Source: Rhodospirillales bacterium
GTDB taxonomy: Bacteria > Pseudomonadota > Alphaproteobacteria > Rhodospirillales > UBA2165
Assembly: GCA_022823235.1 (NCBI GenBank)
Contig: JAJDXO010000045.1
Span: 77,702-120,957 of the forward strand
Length of the DNA: 43,256 bases
Reading direction: 5' to 3'
Under the pieces are notes generated by a model. The model was given only the letters and a program-made list of their open reading frames with translations. It was not told where the DNA came from and searched no databases. Shown here piece by piece: positions 25,602-34,116 of the stretch. Each line of letters starts with the position of its first letter. The first letter of the stretch is position 1. The position numbers and the translations under genes are program-made.

Positions 25602-25631
25602 AGGGCCTGACCAGTTCAGGCCCTGCTTTTT
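25602..25631 (+). terminator. Rho-independent terminator of the CBS-BON gene
   Basis: A perfect 9-bp stem AGGGCCTGA/TCAGGCCCT with loop CCAGT, followed by GCTTTTT. It lies 50 bp after the CBS-BON stop and just before the end of the convergent threonine aldolase gene. Confidence 0.9.
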
Positions 25632-25635
25632 GCAG

Positions 25636-26679
25636 TCACGGTGCCGCGTGTGCCGCTTGATGCCCGCGTAGGGCTTCGATCAGCTTCTCCACATCTTCCG
25701 AGCGCGTGTCGAACGCCATGACCAGCCGGACGCGGCTTCGGCCTTCGGACTCCTGGGCATAGAAAACGAAGCCCCGCTTGACGAGGTCGTCGGTTGTCGA
25801 GGCGGGCCATTCGGCAAAGACCATATTGGCCTCCACCGGGTGAAGTATCTCGACGGCCGGTATTTCGGACAACGCCGATCCGAGCCGCGCCGCCATGGCA
25901 TTGGCATGATCCGCCAGAGCGAGCCAAAGACCGCCGCTCAAATACGCCTCCCACTGCGCGGTCAGGAAGCGCATCTTCGAAAACAAGTGGCCGCCCCTTT
26001 TTCGCCGGTATGCGAATTCCTCGCCGTCGGCGGGATTGAAAAACACCACCGCCTCCGCCGCCAGTGTGCCGTTCTTCGTCGCGCCGAAACTCAACGCGTC
26101 GACACCGGCCTTCCAGGTGGTCTCGGCGGGCGATACGCCCATCGAGGCGACCGCGTTGGCAAACCGGGCCCCATCCATGTGAAGCCGCATGCCGTGCTCC
26201 CGGCAGCAGGATGCCAGGACCTTGATCTCTTCGGGCGTATACACCGTCCCGGATTCGCTCGCCTGGGTGATGCTTACGGCCGACGGCTTGACATGATGAA
26301 CGGGCGGGACCGCCTTCGCGATGGCGGGCAGCAAGGCGGCCGGGGTCAGTTTTGCGTGCTCGCCGCCGATCGGGATCAACTTGCCGCCGTAATGCTCGGG
26401 GGCGCCCGCCTCATGCACCTGAATATGGGCGTCCTCGTGGCAATAGGCGCCGCCATAAGGCGGGACCAGCTGCGAAAGCGAAAGCGAGTTGGCCGCCGTG
26501 CCCGTGGCGACAAAGAAGACCGAAACCTCCTTTTCGAAGACCTCGTTCATCAATGCCTCGGCGCGCGCCGTATAGGAATCCGCCCCATAGGGCATTTCCG
26601 GCCCGGCTGCCGCGGCCGCGCTCAACGCCTCGATGATCTCCGGCGCCGCCCCGGTTACGTTGTCACTTGCGAAATTCAA
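25636..26679 (-). CDS. ltaE: Low-specificity threonine aldolase
   Basis: A 347-residue PLP enzyme cleaving L-threonine or L-allo-threonine to glycine and acetaldehyde. MNFASDNVTGAAPEIIEAL matches the family N-terminus. The PLP lysine is Lys202 in LSFGATKNGTLAAEAVV, the ring-nitrogen aspartate is Asp169 in HMDGARFANA, and His81 in CHEDAHIQVHE stacks on the cofactor. It is divergent from the GhrA-like reductase, with about 105 bp between starts. Both enzymes touch glycine/glyoxylate metabolism, which may be why they are neighbours. Confidence 0.95.
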   Translation of the reverse strand: MNFASDNVTGAAPEIIEALSAAAAAGPEMPYGADSYTARAEALMNEVFEKEVSVFFVATGTAANSLSLSQLVPPYGGAYCHEDAHIQVHEAGAPEHYGGKLIPIGGEHAKLTPAALLPAIAKAVPPVHHVKPSAVSITQASESGTVYTPEEIKVLASCCREHGMRLHMDGARFANAVASMGVSPAETTWKAGVDALSFGATKNGTLAAEAVVFFNPADGEEFAYRRKRGGHLFSKMRFLTAQWEAYLSGGLWLALADHANAMAARLGSALSEIPAVEILHPVEANMVFAEWPASTTDDLVKRGFVFYAQESEGRSRVRLVMAFDTRSEDVEKLIEALRGHQAAHAAP

Positions 26680-26783
26680 CGGACAATTCCTGTTCCTGTG
26701 TCCGGAATGTCATATCACGGCTTCCCCCGCTTGATCGACACCCTCCGAGCCATCATGCTGCGACCCGAAACACGGAGACGGCG

Positions 26784-27713
26784 GTGGCTATACTGATATT
26801 CAACTCGGTCCGCGGCACCGATGAGCAGTGGGCGGAACTCCTCGGACAGGCGTTGCCGAACGATGAAGTGCGGTCCATGGACGCTTTGGGTGATCCCGCC
26901 GAAATCGAGTTTCTGGTCTTCGGGCGGCCCATCTTCAGGGACCTGCCCGCGTTGCCGAACCTCAAGCTGATGATGACCATGCTGGCGGGGGTCGACGGAC
27001 TCCTGGGCAAGACGGACATGCCCGACGTACCCCTTACCAAGACCGAACCGCCGGGCGGCGATCCGCTAATGACCGAGTACTGCCTGCTGCAGGTCCTCCG
27101 CCATCACCGGCAGATGCCGGCCTACCAGGCTCAACAACGCGAGCACAACTGGTCGCCCCTGCCACAGCCCAAACCGCATGAACGGACCGTCGGATTTTTC
27201 GGTTACGGCACTCTTGCCAAGCCGATGACGGAATTGATCGGTTCTCTCGGCTTCCATGTCATTGCCTGGGCGCGGACGGCCAAAAACGATGCGCCGATCG
27301 ACGTGTTCCACGGCCCCGGGGGGTTTCATTCGTTTCTGGCCAAAACGGAAATCGGCGTGCTGATGCTGCCGCTGAATCCCCACACCCGGGAATTGATCGA
27401 TCGGGAAGCTTTCGATGCCATGCCCGATGGCGCATCCATCATCAACCTGGCGCGCGGCGGGCTGATCAATCATCAGGACCTGATTGCAGCCTTGGATTCC
27501 GGGAAACTGGCCGGCGCGACCCTGGACGTTACCGAACCCGAACCCTTGCCCGAAGACAGTCCCCTCTGGGACCACCCGAAAATCACCATCATGCCCCATG
27601 TGGCACGCCGTCCGCCGGTCGAACAGATGGTGCCCCAGGTTGTCGACAACATCCGCCGGTTTCGCGCCGGAGAGCCGCTGCAGCAGGTGGTGGACTGGTC
27701 CCGCGGCTACTAG
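26784..27713 (+). CDS. D-isomer-specific 2-hydroxyacid dehydrogenase, GhrA-like
   Basis: A 309-residue NAD(P)-dependent reductase of the glyoxylate/hydroxypyruvate reductase A group. The cofactor loop is TVGFFGYGTLAKPMTELIGSLGF, in which the third glycine of GxGxxG is replaced. The catalytic residues are in INLARGGLINHQDL (Arg), LDVTEPEPLP (Glu) and TIMPHVARRP (His). The start is GTG 26784 (MAILIFNSVRG), with GGAGACGG upstream; the frame is open to 26667 but overlaps the divergent aldolase start. The probable substrates are glyoxylate and hydroxypyruvate. It is convergent with the TRAP permease, nine bases away. Confidence 0.88.
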   Translation: MAILIFNSVRGTDEQWAELLGQALPNDEVRSMDALGDPAEIEFLVFGRPIFRDLPALPNLKLMMTMLAGVDGLLGKTDMPDVPLTKTEPPGGDPLMTEYCLLQVLRHHRQMPAYQAQQREHNWSPLPQPKPHERTVGFFGYGTLAKPMTELIGSLGFHVIAWARTAKNDAPIDVFHGPGGFHSFLAKTEIGVLMLPLNPHTRELIDREAFDAMPDGASIINLARGGLINHQDLIAALDSGKLAGATLDVTEPEPLPEDSPLWDHPKITIMPHVARRPPVEQMVPQVVDNIRRFRAGEPLQQVVDWSRGY

Positions 27714-27721
27714 TGTGTTTC

Positions 27722-29791
27722 CTACTTGAATGCGACCGACGGCAGCCACGTCGCCACCTCGGGGAAGGAAAACACGATGGCGAGGCCGACGAGCTGCAGC
27801 AGCACGAACGGGACCACCCCCTTGTATATGTCGGTCAGCTTGACCTCGGGCGGGCAGACGCCCTTCAGGTAGAAGAGCGCAAACCCCACCGGCGGTGTCA
27901 GGAACGAGGTTTGCAAGGTGACGGCCACCAGGATCACGAACCAGACCAATGTCGGTTCGTCGAGGACGTCGAAACCGGGCACGTCGAGCCCAATTGCGTT
28001 CACGATCGGCCGCATGAGCGGCAGGACGATCAGCGTAATCTCGATCCAGTCGAGCACGAAGCCGAGCAGGAACACGATGAGCAGGATGAAGAAAATCGTC
28101 CCTTCCGGTCCCAGCCCCGTCGCGCCGATCAACTCCTCGATCAACGCGTCGCCACCCAATTCCCGCAGGACGTAGGAGAACACCGTGGCGCCGAGAAAAA
28201 TGGCGAAAATGTATGCGGTTGTGCTGAACGTGGTCATACAAACGTTGACCAATTTTCGCCACGAAAGACGGCGATAGGCGACCGCCAGCAGCGTCGCGCC
28301 CAAGGCGCCGACACCCGACGCCTCGGTCGGTGTCGCGATGCCGGCAAAGATGGAGCCGAGCACGGCGAGAATAAGTGCTACCGGCGGCAACACCGCGACG
28401 CACATGTCTCTGATCGCAGCCCAATCGGGCCGGCGCGCGCCATCGGGCACCGGCGCCGCATCCGGCCTTACGAGTCCCAAAAGGATAATGAACACGAGAT
28501 ACAAGCCGCCGATGATCAGGCCCGGAAAAAATGCGCCCATGAACAGATCGCCCACCGAGAGCGCCATCTGATCGGCCATGATGACCAGCATAATCGACGG
28601 AGGAATGAGAATTCCCAGGGTTCCCGAAGCGGCGATCGTCCCCGTCGCGAGCGGTTTCGAATAGCCCTGCCGCATCATCGCGGGAAGAGATAGAACCCCG
28701 AGCAACACGACCGACGCGCCGATAATGCCGGTTGACGCGGCCAGGATGATGCCGATGGCCGTGACGGTGATGGCGAGACCGCCCCGCACGGTACCGAACA
28801 CGCGCTGCATGGAGTCCATCAGCCGCTGGGCGACACCCGATTCGTCCAGCATCAACCCCATAAAGATAAACATCGGCAGCGCCACCAGGACGGCATTCGA
28901 CATGATGGCGTATATGCGGTTCACCACCGCGCCGAGAGTCAGGTAGTCGAGCCCGGTGAGAGTTTCCTCCAGTCCGGTCCAGGCCATCAGGCCGTTGTCA
29001 AACAGGAACGCGACCCCGCCGTACGCCATGCCGACCCCCGCCAGCACCCAGGCCACGGGAAAACCGGTGAATAGCAGCCCGATAAATGTCATGAACATGG
29101 CGACGACCAGCTTCTCTTCCGTCGTCTCAACCAATGTGCCGAGACCCGCGGTGAACACTGCTGTACCCAGGAAGAGGACAAGGATAATTCCGAGGCCCCA
29201 GCCTTTCTGCTCGCCCCTGCCGGTTACGAGCGCATGCAGACTATGAATGAGGCGCGCCGCCGCGGCGATGGCGAGCAAAACGAAGCTCAAGGGAATAATG
29301 AACTTGAAGGCCCAACGGGCGGGAAGGCCGGTCGGGCTGTCGGAACGCTCGTTGACACGGTACGACTCGGCGAAATAGTCGTAGCCTTGGTCGATCATCA
29401 GGAACAGGAACGGAACCAGTAGTGCGAGGATGCCGACAATCTCAATAATTCGCTTTGCATTGTCGCGAAGGTGCGCATGGATGACATCGACCCGCACGTG
29501 GCTGTCCTTAACCATCGCATAGCTCAACCCGATCATGGTTGTCAGGCCATAGAAATGCCATTGGATCTCATCGAGCTTGGGCAGGTTCTGGTTGAACAGA
29601 TAGCGCAGACCAACTTGAAGAATGATCGCAAGTATCAGCGCCACATTTACCCACATCACCGTCTTGCCGACGATGTTCACAAAACGATCGAGAGTGTCGG
29701 CGAGCGGCGTGTGGTCCGTATCCTCCGTTTCGATGATGCGTTCGAGCGCATCTACCGGGCTAGGTGAACTGGTTTCGGTTCGTTCCGGCAT
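27722..29791 (-). CDS. TRAP transporter fused permease (DctQ-DctM)
   Basis: A 689-residue inner-membrane protein joining both TRAP permease subunits. The first part (about 30-180) is DctQ-like, with four helices and PKLDEIQWHFYGLTTMIGLSYAMVKDSHVRVD. The second (about 205-685) is DctM, with the family landmarks MSNAVLVALPMFIFMGLMLDESG, AASGTLGILIPPSIMLVIMA, FAGIATPTEASGVGALGA and TSFLTPPVGFALFYLKG. The transporter is a Na+-driven importer that works with the periplasmic binding protein upstream. ATG 29791 is used; a TTG at 29815 would add eight residues. It is separated from the binding-protein gene by 169 bp containing a large hairpin. Confidence 0.93.
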   Translation of the reverse strand: MPERTETSSPSPVDALERIIETEDTDHTPLADTLDRFVNIVGKTVMWVNVALILAIILQVGLRYLFNQNLPKLDEIQWHFYGLTTMIGLSYAMVKDSHVRVDVIHAHLRDNAKRIIEIVGILALLVPFLFLMIDQGYDYFAESYRVNERSDSPTGLPARWAFKFIIPLSFVLLAIAAAARLIHSLHALVTGRGEQKGWGLGIILVLFLGTAVFTAGLGTLVETTEEKLVVAMFMTFIGLLFTGFPVAWVLAGVGMAYGGVAFLFDNGLMAWTGLEETLTGLDYLTLGAVVNRIYAIMSNAVLVALPMFIFMGLMLDESGVAQRLMDSMQRVFGTVRGGLAITVTAIGIILAASTGIIGASVVLLGVLSLPAMMRQGYSKPLATGTIAASGTLGILIPPSIMLVIMADQMALSVGDLFMGAFFPGLIIGGLYLVFIILLGLVRPDAAPVPDGARRPDWAAIRDMCVAVLPPVALILAVLGSIFAGIATPTEASGVGALGATLLAVAYRRLSWRKLVNVCMTTFSTTAYIFAIFLGATVFSYVLRELGGDALIEELIGATGLGPEGTIFFILLIVFLLGFVLDWIEITLIVLPLMRPIVNAIGLDVPGFDVLDEPTLVWFVILVAVTLQTSFLTPPVGFALFYLKGVCPPEVKLTDIYKGVVPFVLLQLVGLAIVFSFPEVATWLPSVAFK

Positions 29792-29889
29792 CTGGCGAGT
29801 GTCTTTTGTTGTCAACGTGATGTTCGCTCACATTGGTGACGGGCGACTTCCATGATTTTCCCCGGTCATTGACACGCGGGCAAACATTA

Positions 29890-29931
29890 GTCCGGAGGCG
29901 GGACCGATCTATCGGTCAGCCGCCCCCGGAC
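29890..29931 (-). promoter_or_regulatory. Intercistronic stem-loop between TRAP dctP and dctQM
   Basis: GTCCGG..GGCGG..GACCGAT pairs with ATCGGTC..CCGCC..CCGGAC over 42 nt with one mismatch and a two-base bulge. It lies 29 bp after the binding-protein stop and about 100 bp before the permease start, and no T-run follows it. This suits an mRNA-stabilising or partial-termination element that keeps the binding protein more abundant than the permease; it is not a classical terminator. Confidence 0.7.
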
Positions 29932-29960
29932 AAGGCTTTGGAATATAGGTTAGTAGGTTA

Positions 29961-31028
29961 TTAGCGCGGCAGGAAGCCGTGTTTCTTCCACACGGCGTAG
30001 CCCGCGCGGAATGTGCTGAGGTCCTTCCAGACCTTCGCGAAGAAGGCGTCTTTCTTGACTTCCTCTTCAACGACTTGTTTCCAGGTGTCCGCGAAGAGGG
30101 TCAGCATTTCGTCGGACCAGAATTTGATCTTCACGCCGTGTTTCTCGACGTTTTGCGTCATCGCCGCGAATTGTATGGCTTCTCCTTCGGCGAAGCTGTC
30201 TGCCATGGAGGCCTTGCATGCTGCCTCGACGATGGCTTGCTGTTGCTTAGACATACCCTTCCAGACGTCCTTGTTGACCAGAAGCTCGAACAGGGTCGAC
30301 TGCTGATGCCAGCCGGGGAAGTAGTTGTATTTGACAAGCTTGTGGAAGCCTAAGCGCTGGTCGATAGCCGGCATGGAAAATTCCGTCGCGTCGATGGTGC
30401 CTTTTTCCAGCGCGGGGAAAATGTCTCCGCCCGGCAGCAAGGAGGTGGCGACGCCGAGCTTCTGCATGACCTTTCCGCCAAGTCCGAAGAAACGCATTTT
30501 CAGACCCTTGAGGTCTTCGGCGGAGTTGATCTCCTTGGCGAACCAACCGGAAGTCTCCGGGGCGATGATCGCACAGGGGACGACATGCACATTGTAGCCC
30601 GCCTGGTCGTACATCTCCTGATAGAGCTTTCGGCCGTTGCCATAGTAGATCCAGGCCATGTACTCACCGGCCTCCGGGCCGAACGGTACGGCGGCGAACA
30701 GCGGCGAGGCGGGAATCTTGCCCGCCCAGTAGCCCGCGGTGGCGTAGCCGGAGTTGATCTTGCCGGACGAAACGGCATCCAAGATCTCGAACGCAGGCAC
30801 CAGTTTACCGGGTTCGTAAACCCGCATTTTGAGAGTGCCGCCCGACATCCGGTTCAGATCTTCGGCAACGCGCGGGATCGGCGAACCGAGTCCAGGCAAC
30901 GCCGTTGCGAAGGCAATGGGAGTTTTCAGGAGAATTTTCTTCTCCTGGGCCTCGGCCGAGCCTGCCGGCAAGGCCGCCGCCGCCGCAATCGCGGCAGCAA
31001 CAGTCAGTGTCTTCAAAGTTTTTTTCAC
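29961..31028 (-). CDS. dctP: TRAP substrate-binding protein, TakP-like
   Basis: A 355-residue periplasmic binding protein with signal peptide (MKKTLKTLTVAAAIAAAAALPAGSAEA, cut near residue 27). The ligand arginine of the DctP family is present as Arg179 in LKGLKMRFFGLGGKVMQKLG. DATEFSMPAIDQRLGFHKLVK (given over two lobes, with Glu216) resembles the 2-oxoacid-binding TakP subgroup, in which a cation helps hold pyruvate-like ligands. It is the first gene of the leftward TRAP unit and divergent from the FadR-type regulator. A 2-oxoacid or 2-hydroxyacid ligand is the best guess. Confidence 0.9.
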   Translation of the reverse strand: MKKTLKTLTVAAAIAAAAALPAGSAEAQEKKILLKTPIAFATALPGLGSPIPRVAEDLNRMSGGTLKMRVYEPGKLVPAFEILDAVSSGKINSGYATAGYWAGKIPASPLFAAVPFGPEAGEYMAWIYYGNGRKLYQEMYDQAGYNVHVVPCAIIAPETSGWFAKEINSAEDLKGLKMRFFGLGGKVMQKLGVATSLLPGGDIFPALEKGTIDATEFSMPAIDQRLGFHKLVKYNYFPGWHQQSTLFELLVNKDVWKGMSKQQQAIVEAACKASMADSFAEGEAIQFAAMTQNVEKHGVKIKFWSDEMLTLFADTWKQVVEEEVKKDAFFAKVWKDLSTFRAGYAVWKKHGFLPR

Positions 31029-31203
31029 GTCTCTACTCCTCTAGGTTGGTTGCCGGCAGCTGCCGGACAATCACTTGAATTCCGGGAGGTCGAATGCCGA
31101 AAGACTCGCTTGTTTTCGGCTTCAAGGCCCCTTGATCGCGCGAATTTTTCGGTTGGCTCAACGAACCTTCTCCCTATTAGCGAGAGAACTCTCTCAAATT
31201 ATT

Positions 31204-31214
31204 TGGTTCGACCG
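31204..31214. promoter_or_regulatory. FadR-type GntR operator candidate 1
   Basis: TGGTTCGACCG matches TGGT-N3-ACC(A), the FadR-subfamily consensus, at all but the last base. It lies about 140 bp before the regulator start and 176 bp before the dctP start. An overlapping inverted repeat GACCG-TTTT-CGGTC (31210-31223) may extend the site. Confidence 0.55.
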
Positions 31215-31283
31215 TTTTCGGTCAGATCATTAATTTTTATAGAGAATAAAATTGGAGTCAATGAAATTATGAAAAACTTTAAT

Positions 31284-31294
31284 TGGCCTGACCA
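31284..31294. promoter_or_regulatory. FadR-type GntR operator candidate 2
   Basis: TGGCCTGACCA, within AATTGGCCTGACCAAAAT, differs by one base in each arm region from the PdhR/LldR-type site AATTGGTnnnACCAATT. It lies about 53 bp before the regulator ATG, in a position suited to autoregulation. Confidence 0.6.
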
Positions 31295-31346
31295 AAATAC
31301 AATGTTAGATTTTGGATACGCTTAGGAATCGGAGCACACGAATTCC

Positions 31347-32096
31347 ATGGTAGAATTCACCGCCATCAAGCCCACCCGCATCTCAGACACGGTGGTCGAG
31401 CAAATCGAGGAAATGATTTTGACCGGGGCGCTGCGTCCTGGAGAAAAGTTGCCGCCGGAACGCGAACTCGCCGAGCAGCTGGGAATTTCGCGCCCGACGT
31501 TGCGTGAGGCGATCATAATTTTGGAGTCCAGAGGCTTGCTCGAATCCCGCCGACGCGGCGGTACGGTGGTGCTTGATATCAGTGAAGCCGGGATCAGCGA
31601 CCCGCTGTTGGAACTTGTCCGTTCCCGTCCCGGAATGGTGTTCCAGGTCCTGGAACTCCGCGATGCACTAGAGATGACGGCCGCATTTCACGCTGCCAGC
31701 CGAGCGACGCCGGAAGAGCGTAGTGCCATTTCGGCCAAGCACCGCGAACTCGAGGCAGTCTACGCCGATCCTGAAAGCGATCACGAGACGGAAGCCCGCG
31801 TCGATTTCGAGTTTCACCTCTCTATCGCGGAGGCATCTCACAATCTCGCACTCATTCACGTCATGCGTGGATTGATGGAGGTGTTGAGGTCATATATCGC
31901 GTACAGCCTCGACAAGCTCCATGAAGAGCCAAGGAAACATGGTCAGATCCAGTCCCAGCACGCCGAGATCTGTGACGCCGTCGTCTCCGGTGACCCGGAA
32001 CGCGCCCGTGCCGCTGCCCGTCAGCACTTGGCGTTTGTTTACGATACCCTGACTGAGAACAGTGAGGCCCCGCTCAACGCCGAGCGGGCGCGCTGA
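31347..32096 (+). CDS. GntR-family regulator, FadR subfamily
   Basis: A 249-residue repressor. The N-terminal winged helix (about 10-75) has RPGEKLPPERELAEQLGIS and RPTLREAIIILESRGLLE. The C-terminal all-helical FCD domain shows the metal/ligand histidines typical of PdhR/LldR types: DFEFHLSIAEASHN, IQSQHAEICDAVVSGD and ARQHLAFVY. Members of this group sense pyruvate, lactate, glycolate or related acids. The divergent TRAP system with a TakP-like binding protein and the two TGGT-N3-ACCA-like sites between them make it the likely local regulator. It is convergent with the GST gene. Confidence 0.92.
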   Translation: MVEFTAIKPTRISDTVVEQIEEMILTGALRPGEKLPPERELAEQLGISRPTLREAIIILESRGLLESRRRGGTVVLDISEAGISDPLLELVRSRPGMVFQVLELRDALEMTAAFHAASRATPEERSAISAKHRELEAVYADPESDHETEARVDFEFHLSIAEASHNLALIHVMRGLMEVLRSYIAYSLDKLHEEPRKHGQIQSQHAEICDAVVSGDPERARAAARQHLAFVYDTLTENSEAPLNAERAR

Positions 32097-32115
32097 GTGC
32101 CGAGAGCGCGCCAGC

Positions 32116-32751
32116 CTAGCTCTTCGACGGCGGGTTCATATTTTTCGGCCGGGCAAAGAACGTCGACTTCATGGACGGCCGCTCGCAGAAATCATGATAC
32201 CAGGCGGCGAGCCCGGGCCGCTCCGCCTTCCAGGCCAACTGCGGAACCCGGAACTCCACATATCCGATCCCGCAGGCGACGGCGATCTGACCGATATTGA
32301 GCGGTCCGTCCAGCTGGGCGATTTCGGAGTCCAGCGTATCCAGCGACCGCGTGATCTTTCGGGTTTGACCCTTTACCCAGCCCTCGGATCGATGCTCTTC
32401 GGGGCGGAATTCCTCCACTCCGATGAGGACGGCGGCATCGCCTATGCCGTCCCCCAACGCCTGCAACCGCAGCGCTTCCCAGCGCTCGGGACCGGGCGGC
32501 GGAAACAGGGGCGGGCCGGCATGCCGGGCGTCCAGATACTCGCAACAAACGCGGGAATCGTAGAGGACCCGGCCGTCATCCAATACCAGGGCAGGAATCT
32601 TGCCCAACGGATTGTGCTTAGGCACGCGCTCCCGCTGTTCCTCCGGCGAGCCCATCATGATCACCTCGATCGCGGATTCCTGGCCGGTTTCGAGAGCCGT
32701 GACGCGCACCTTTCGAACAAAGGGGGACGCCGGCCGGGCATACAGTTTCAT
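32116..32751 (-). CDS. Glutathione S-transferase family protein
   Basis: A 211-residue soluble protein. The thioredoxin-like N-terminal domain starts MKLYARPASPFVRKVRVTALE, with Ser9 as a candidate glutathione-activating residue, and has NPLGKIPALVLDDG and LYDSRVCCEYLD (the cis-Pro and glutamate/aspartate-Ser glutathione site). The helical C-terminal domain follows. ATG 32751 is used; the frame is open further but overlaps the MFS gene. It is last in the leftward HyuAB/persulfide dioxygenase cluster, where other steps may also use glutathione. The substrate is unknown. Confidence 0.9.
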   Translation of the reverse strand: MKLYARPASPFVRKVRVTALETGQESAIEVIMMGSPEEQRERVPKHNPLGKIPALVLDDGRVLYDSRVCCEYLDARHAGPPLFPPPGPERWEALRLQALGDGIGDAAVLIGVEEFRPEEHRSEGWVKGQTRKITRSLDTLDSEIAQLDGPLNIGQIAVACGIGYVEFRVPQLAWKAERPGLAAWYHDFCERPSMKSTFFARPKNMNPPSKS

Positions 32752-32824
32752 TCGAATTCTCCTGCGCTGGACGGAGTCTAGAGCAGTTTCCGGCGGAACG
32801 GCAAAGCGATAATCGTGCGGCCGC

Positions 32825-34102
32825 CTACGCTTCGCGGGCGGCGGCTGTCCCGGCGGGGGAAAGGCCCTGATTTTCGACCTCGGCGGCAATCTCCAGCACC
32901 TGTTTCGACAGCATCGCCCACCCAGCCAGTCCGATGAGGCTGGCCCCGAGCAGCGGAATTTGGACCCCGGTCATATTGGCGACCCAACCGATTCCGATGG
33001 CGCCAAGCGCCGGGAACCCGACCGCAACGACGGCGTTGATGCTGAACACGCGCGCACGAAACTCCTGCGCGACCGCATTCTGTATGAGGCTCATGGACGC
33101 CGTCTGGGCGCTGACGACCGCTATCCCGATGACGAACATCGGCAGCAGAGCGAGCCAGAACATTTCGGTCAGCGCAAAGGCGGCGACGCCCAGCGCCCCC
33201 AGCGCCGAAGCCCCCAGCAGGATGCGGGTAAGGCCCTCGGTTCGGCCGCGCCGCGCCAGCCAGAGCCCGCCGGTCATCGCACCGAGACCGGTGGCGCTCG
33301 CCAGTACGGCGAGACCGTCCGCGCGCCGGGCGAAGACTTCGTCGGCAACGCCGGCCAGCATTTCCAGATACGGGAGCACGAACAGGGCGACGATCGCGGA
33401 CACGGACATGATCAGCCGGATGCCGCGGTGACCAAAGGTATAGGTAAATCCCGCGCGGAGATCGGCGATCAGCTCGAACTTCCGGGGCGCCGCGTTCTCC
33501 CATTGGCTTTCATCGATACGCAATAGGCTCAACAGGAACACCGCTGTGGCGGCGCCGACCGCATAAACGATGAGGGCGGCACCGGCGCCGAGGGTCGCAA
33601 TGATGGTCCCGCCAAGGACCATGCCGAAGAAATTCCCGCCATGAAATGTCGCGCTGGATACGCCTATCGCCGCCGAAAGCAGCTCTCGCGGGACAACCGC
33701 ATGAACAAGCGCGCCGCGCGCGGCAACGTTGAAGGCCCGGCTCACGCCCGCAAGAAGCGCCAACACGAGCAGGAGTTCGATGGTCATCAGACCCGTCATC
33801 ACCAGTATCGCCATTGCCAGCGCGACTAGGCCGCCGGCCATCGTCGATATCTGCAGTTGGATGCGGTGGCCGTACCGGTCGGCGGTCGCACCGGCGACCG
33901 GTCCGAAAAACATCGTCGGGACCATATTGGCCGCGCCGACAATGCCCAGCCAGGCGAAGGATTCCGTGAGCTCCCAGGTTACCCACTGGATGGCGATGCG
34001 GTTGACCCACACACCGAGAATCGTCGCGAGATGCGCCGACCAGTAGATGCGGTAGTTTCGGCTTGCGAAGGCGCGGCCGATGCCGCCGGTCAAATTATCC
34101 AA
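32825..34102 (-). CDS. MFS exporter (EntS/MFS_3-like)
   Basis: A 425-residue membrane protein with twelve predicted helices. The loop 2-3 motif GATADRYGHR and FASRNYRIYWSAHLATILGVWV at the N-terminus match the MFS_3 group (enterobactin exporter-like and macrolide efflux-like). The start is a TTG at 34102, 14 bp behind the persulfide dioxygenase stop; no ATG is available, so the start is a guess. It probably exports a small molecule made or taken up by the cluster, but the substrate cannot be read. Confidence 0.85.
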   Translation of the reverse strand: MDNLTGGIGRAFASRNYRIYWSAHLATILGVWVNRIAIQWVTWELTESFAWLGIVGAANMVPTMFFGPVAGATADRYGHRIQLQISTMAGGLVALAMAILVMTGLMTIELLLVLALLAGVSRAFNVAARGALVHAVVPRELLSAAIGVSSATFHGGNFFGMVLGGTIIATLGAGAALIVYAVGAATAVFLLSLLRIDESQWENAAPRKFELIADLRAGFTYTFGHRGIRLIMSVSAIVALFVLPYLEMLAGVADEVFARRADGLAVLASATGLGAMTGGLWLARRGRTEGLTRILLGASALGALGVAAFALTEMFWLALLPMFVIGIAVVSAQTASMSLIQNAVAQEFRARVFSINAVVAVGFPALGAIGIGWVANMTGVQIPLLGASLIGLAGWAMLSKQVLEIAAEVENQGLSPAGTAAAREA

Positions 34103-34116
34103 TTGGCGGGCCCGGC

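Larger units (their letters stand above)
31029..31346. other. 318-bp AT-rich divergent control region, TRAP dctP / GntR regulator
   Basis: No gene is supported. The stretch from about 31190 to 31345 is clearly richer in A+T than its neighbours and contains the two GntR operator candidates. An 18-codon ORF beginning at ATG 31269 overlaps the second operator and has no ribosome site, so it is not called. Confidence 0.6.

Noticed and set aside
31269-31325. 18-codon ORF before the GntR regulator
   Set aside because: No ribosome site, and it overlaps the operator candidate; AT-rich chance ORF.
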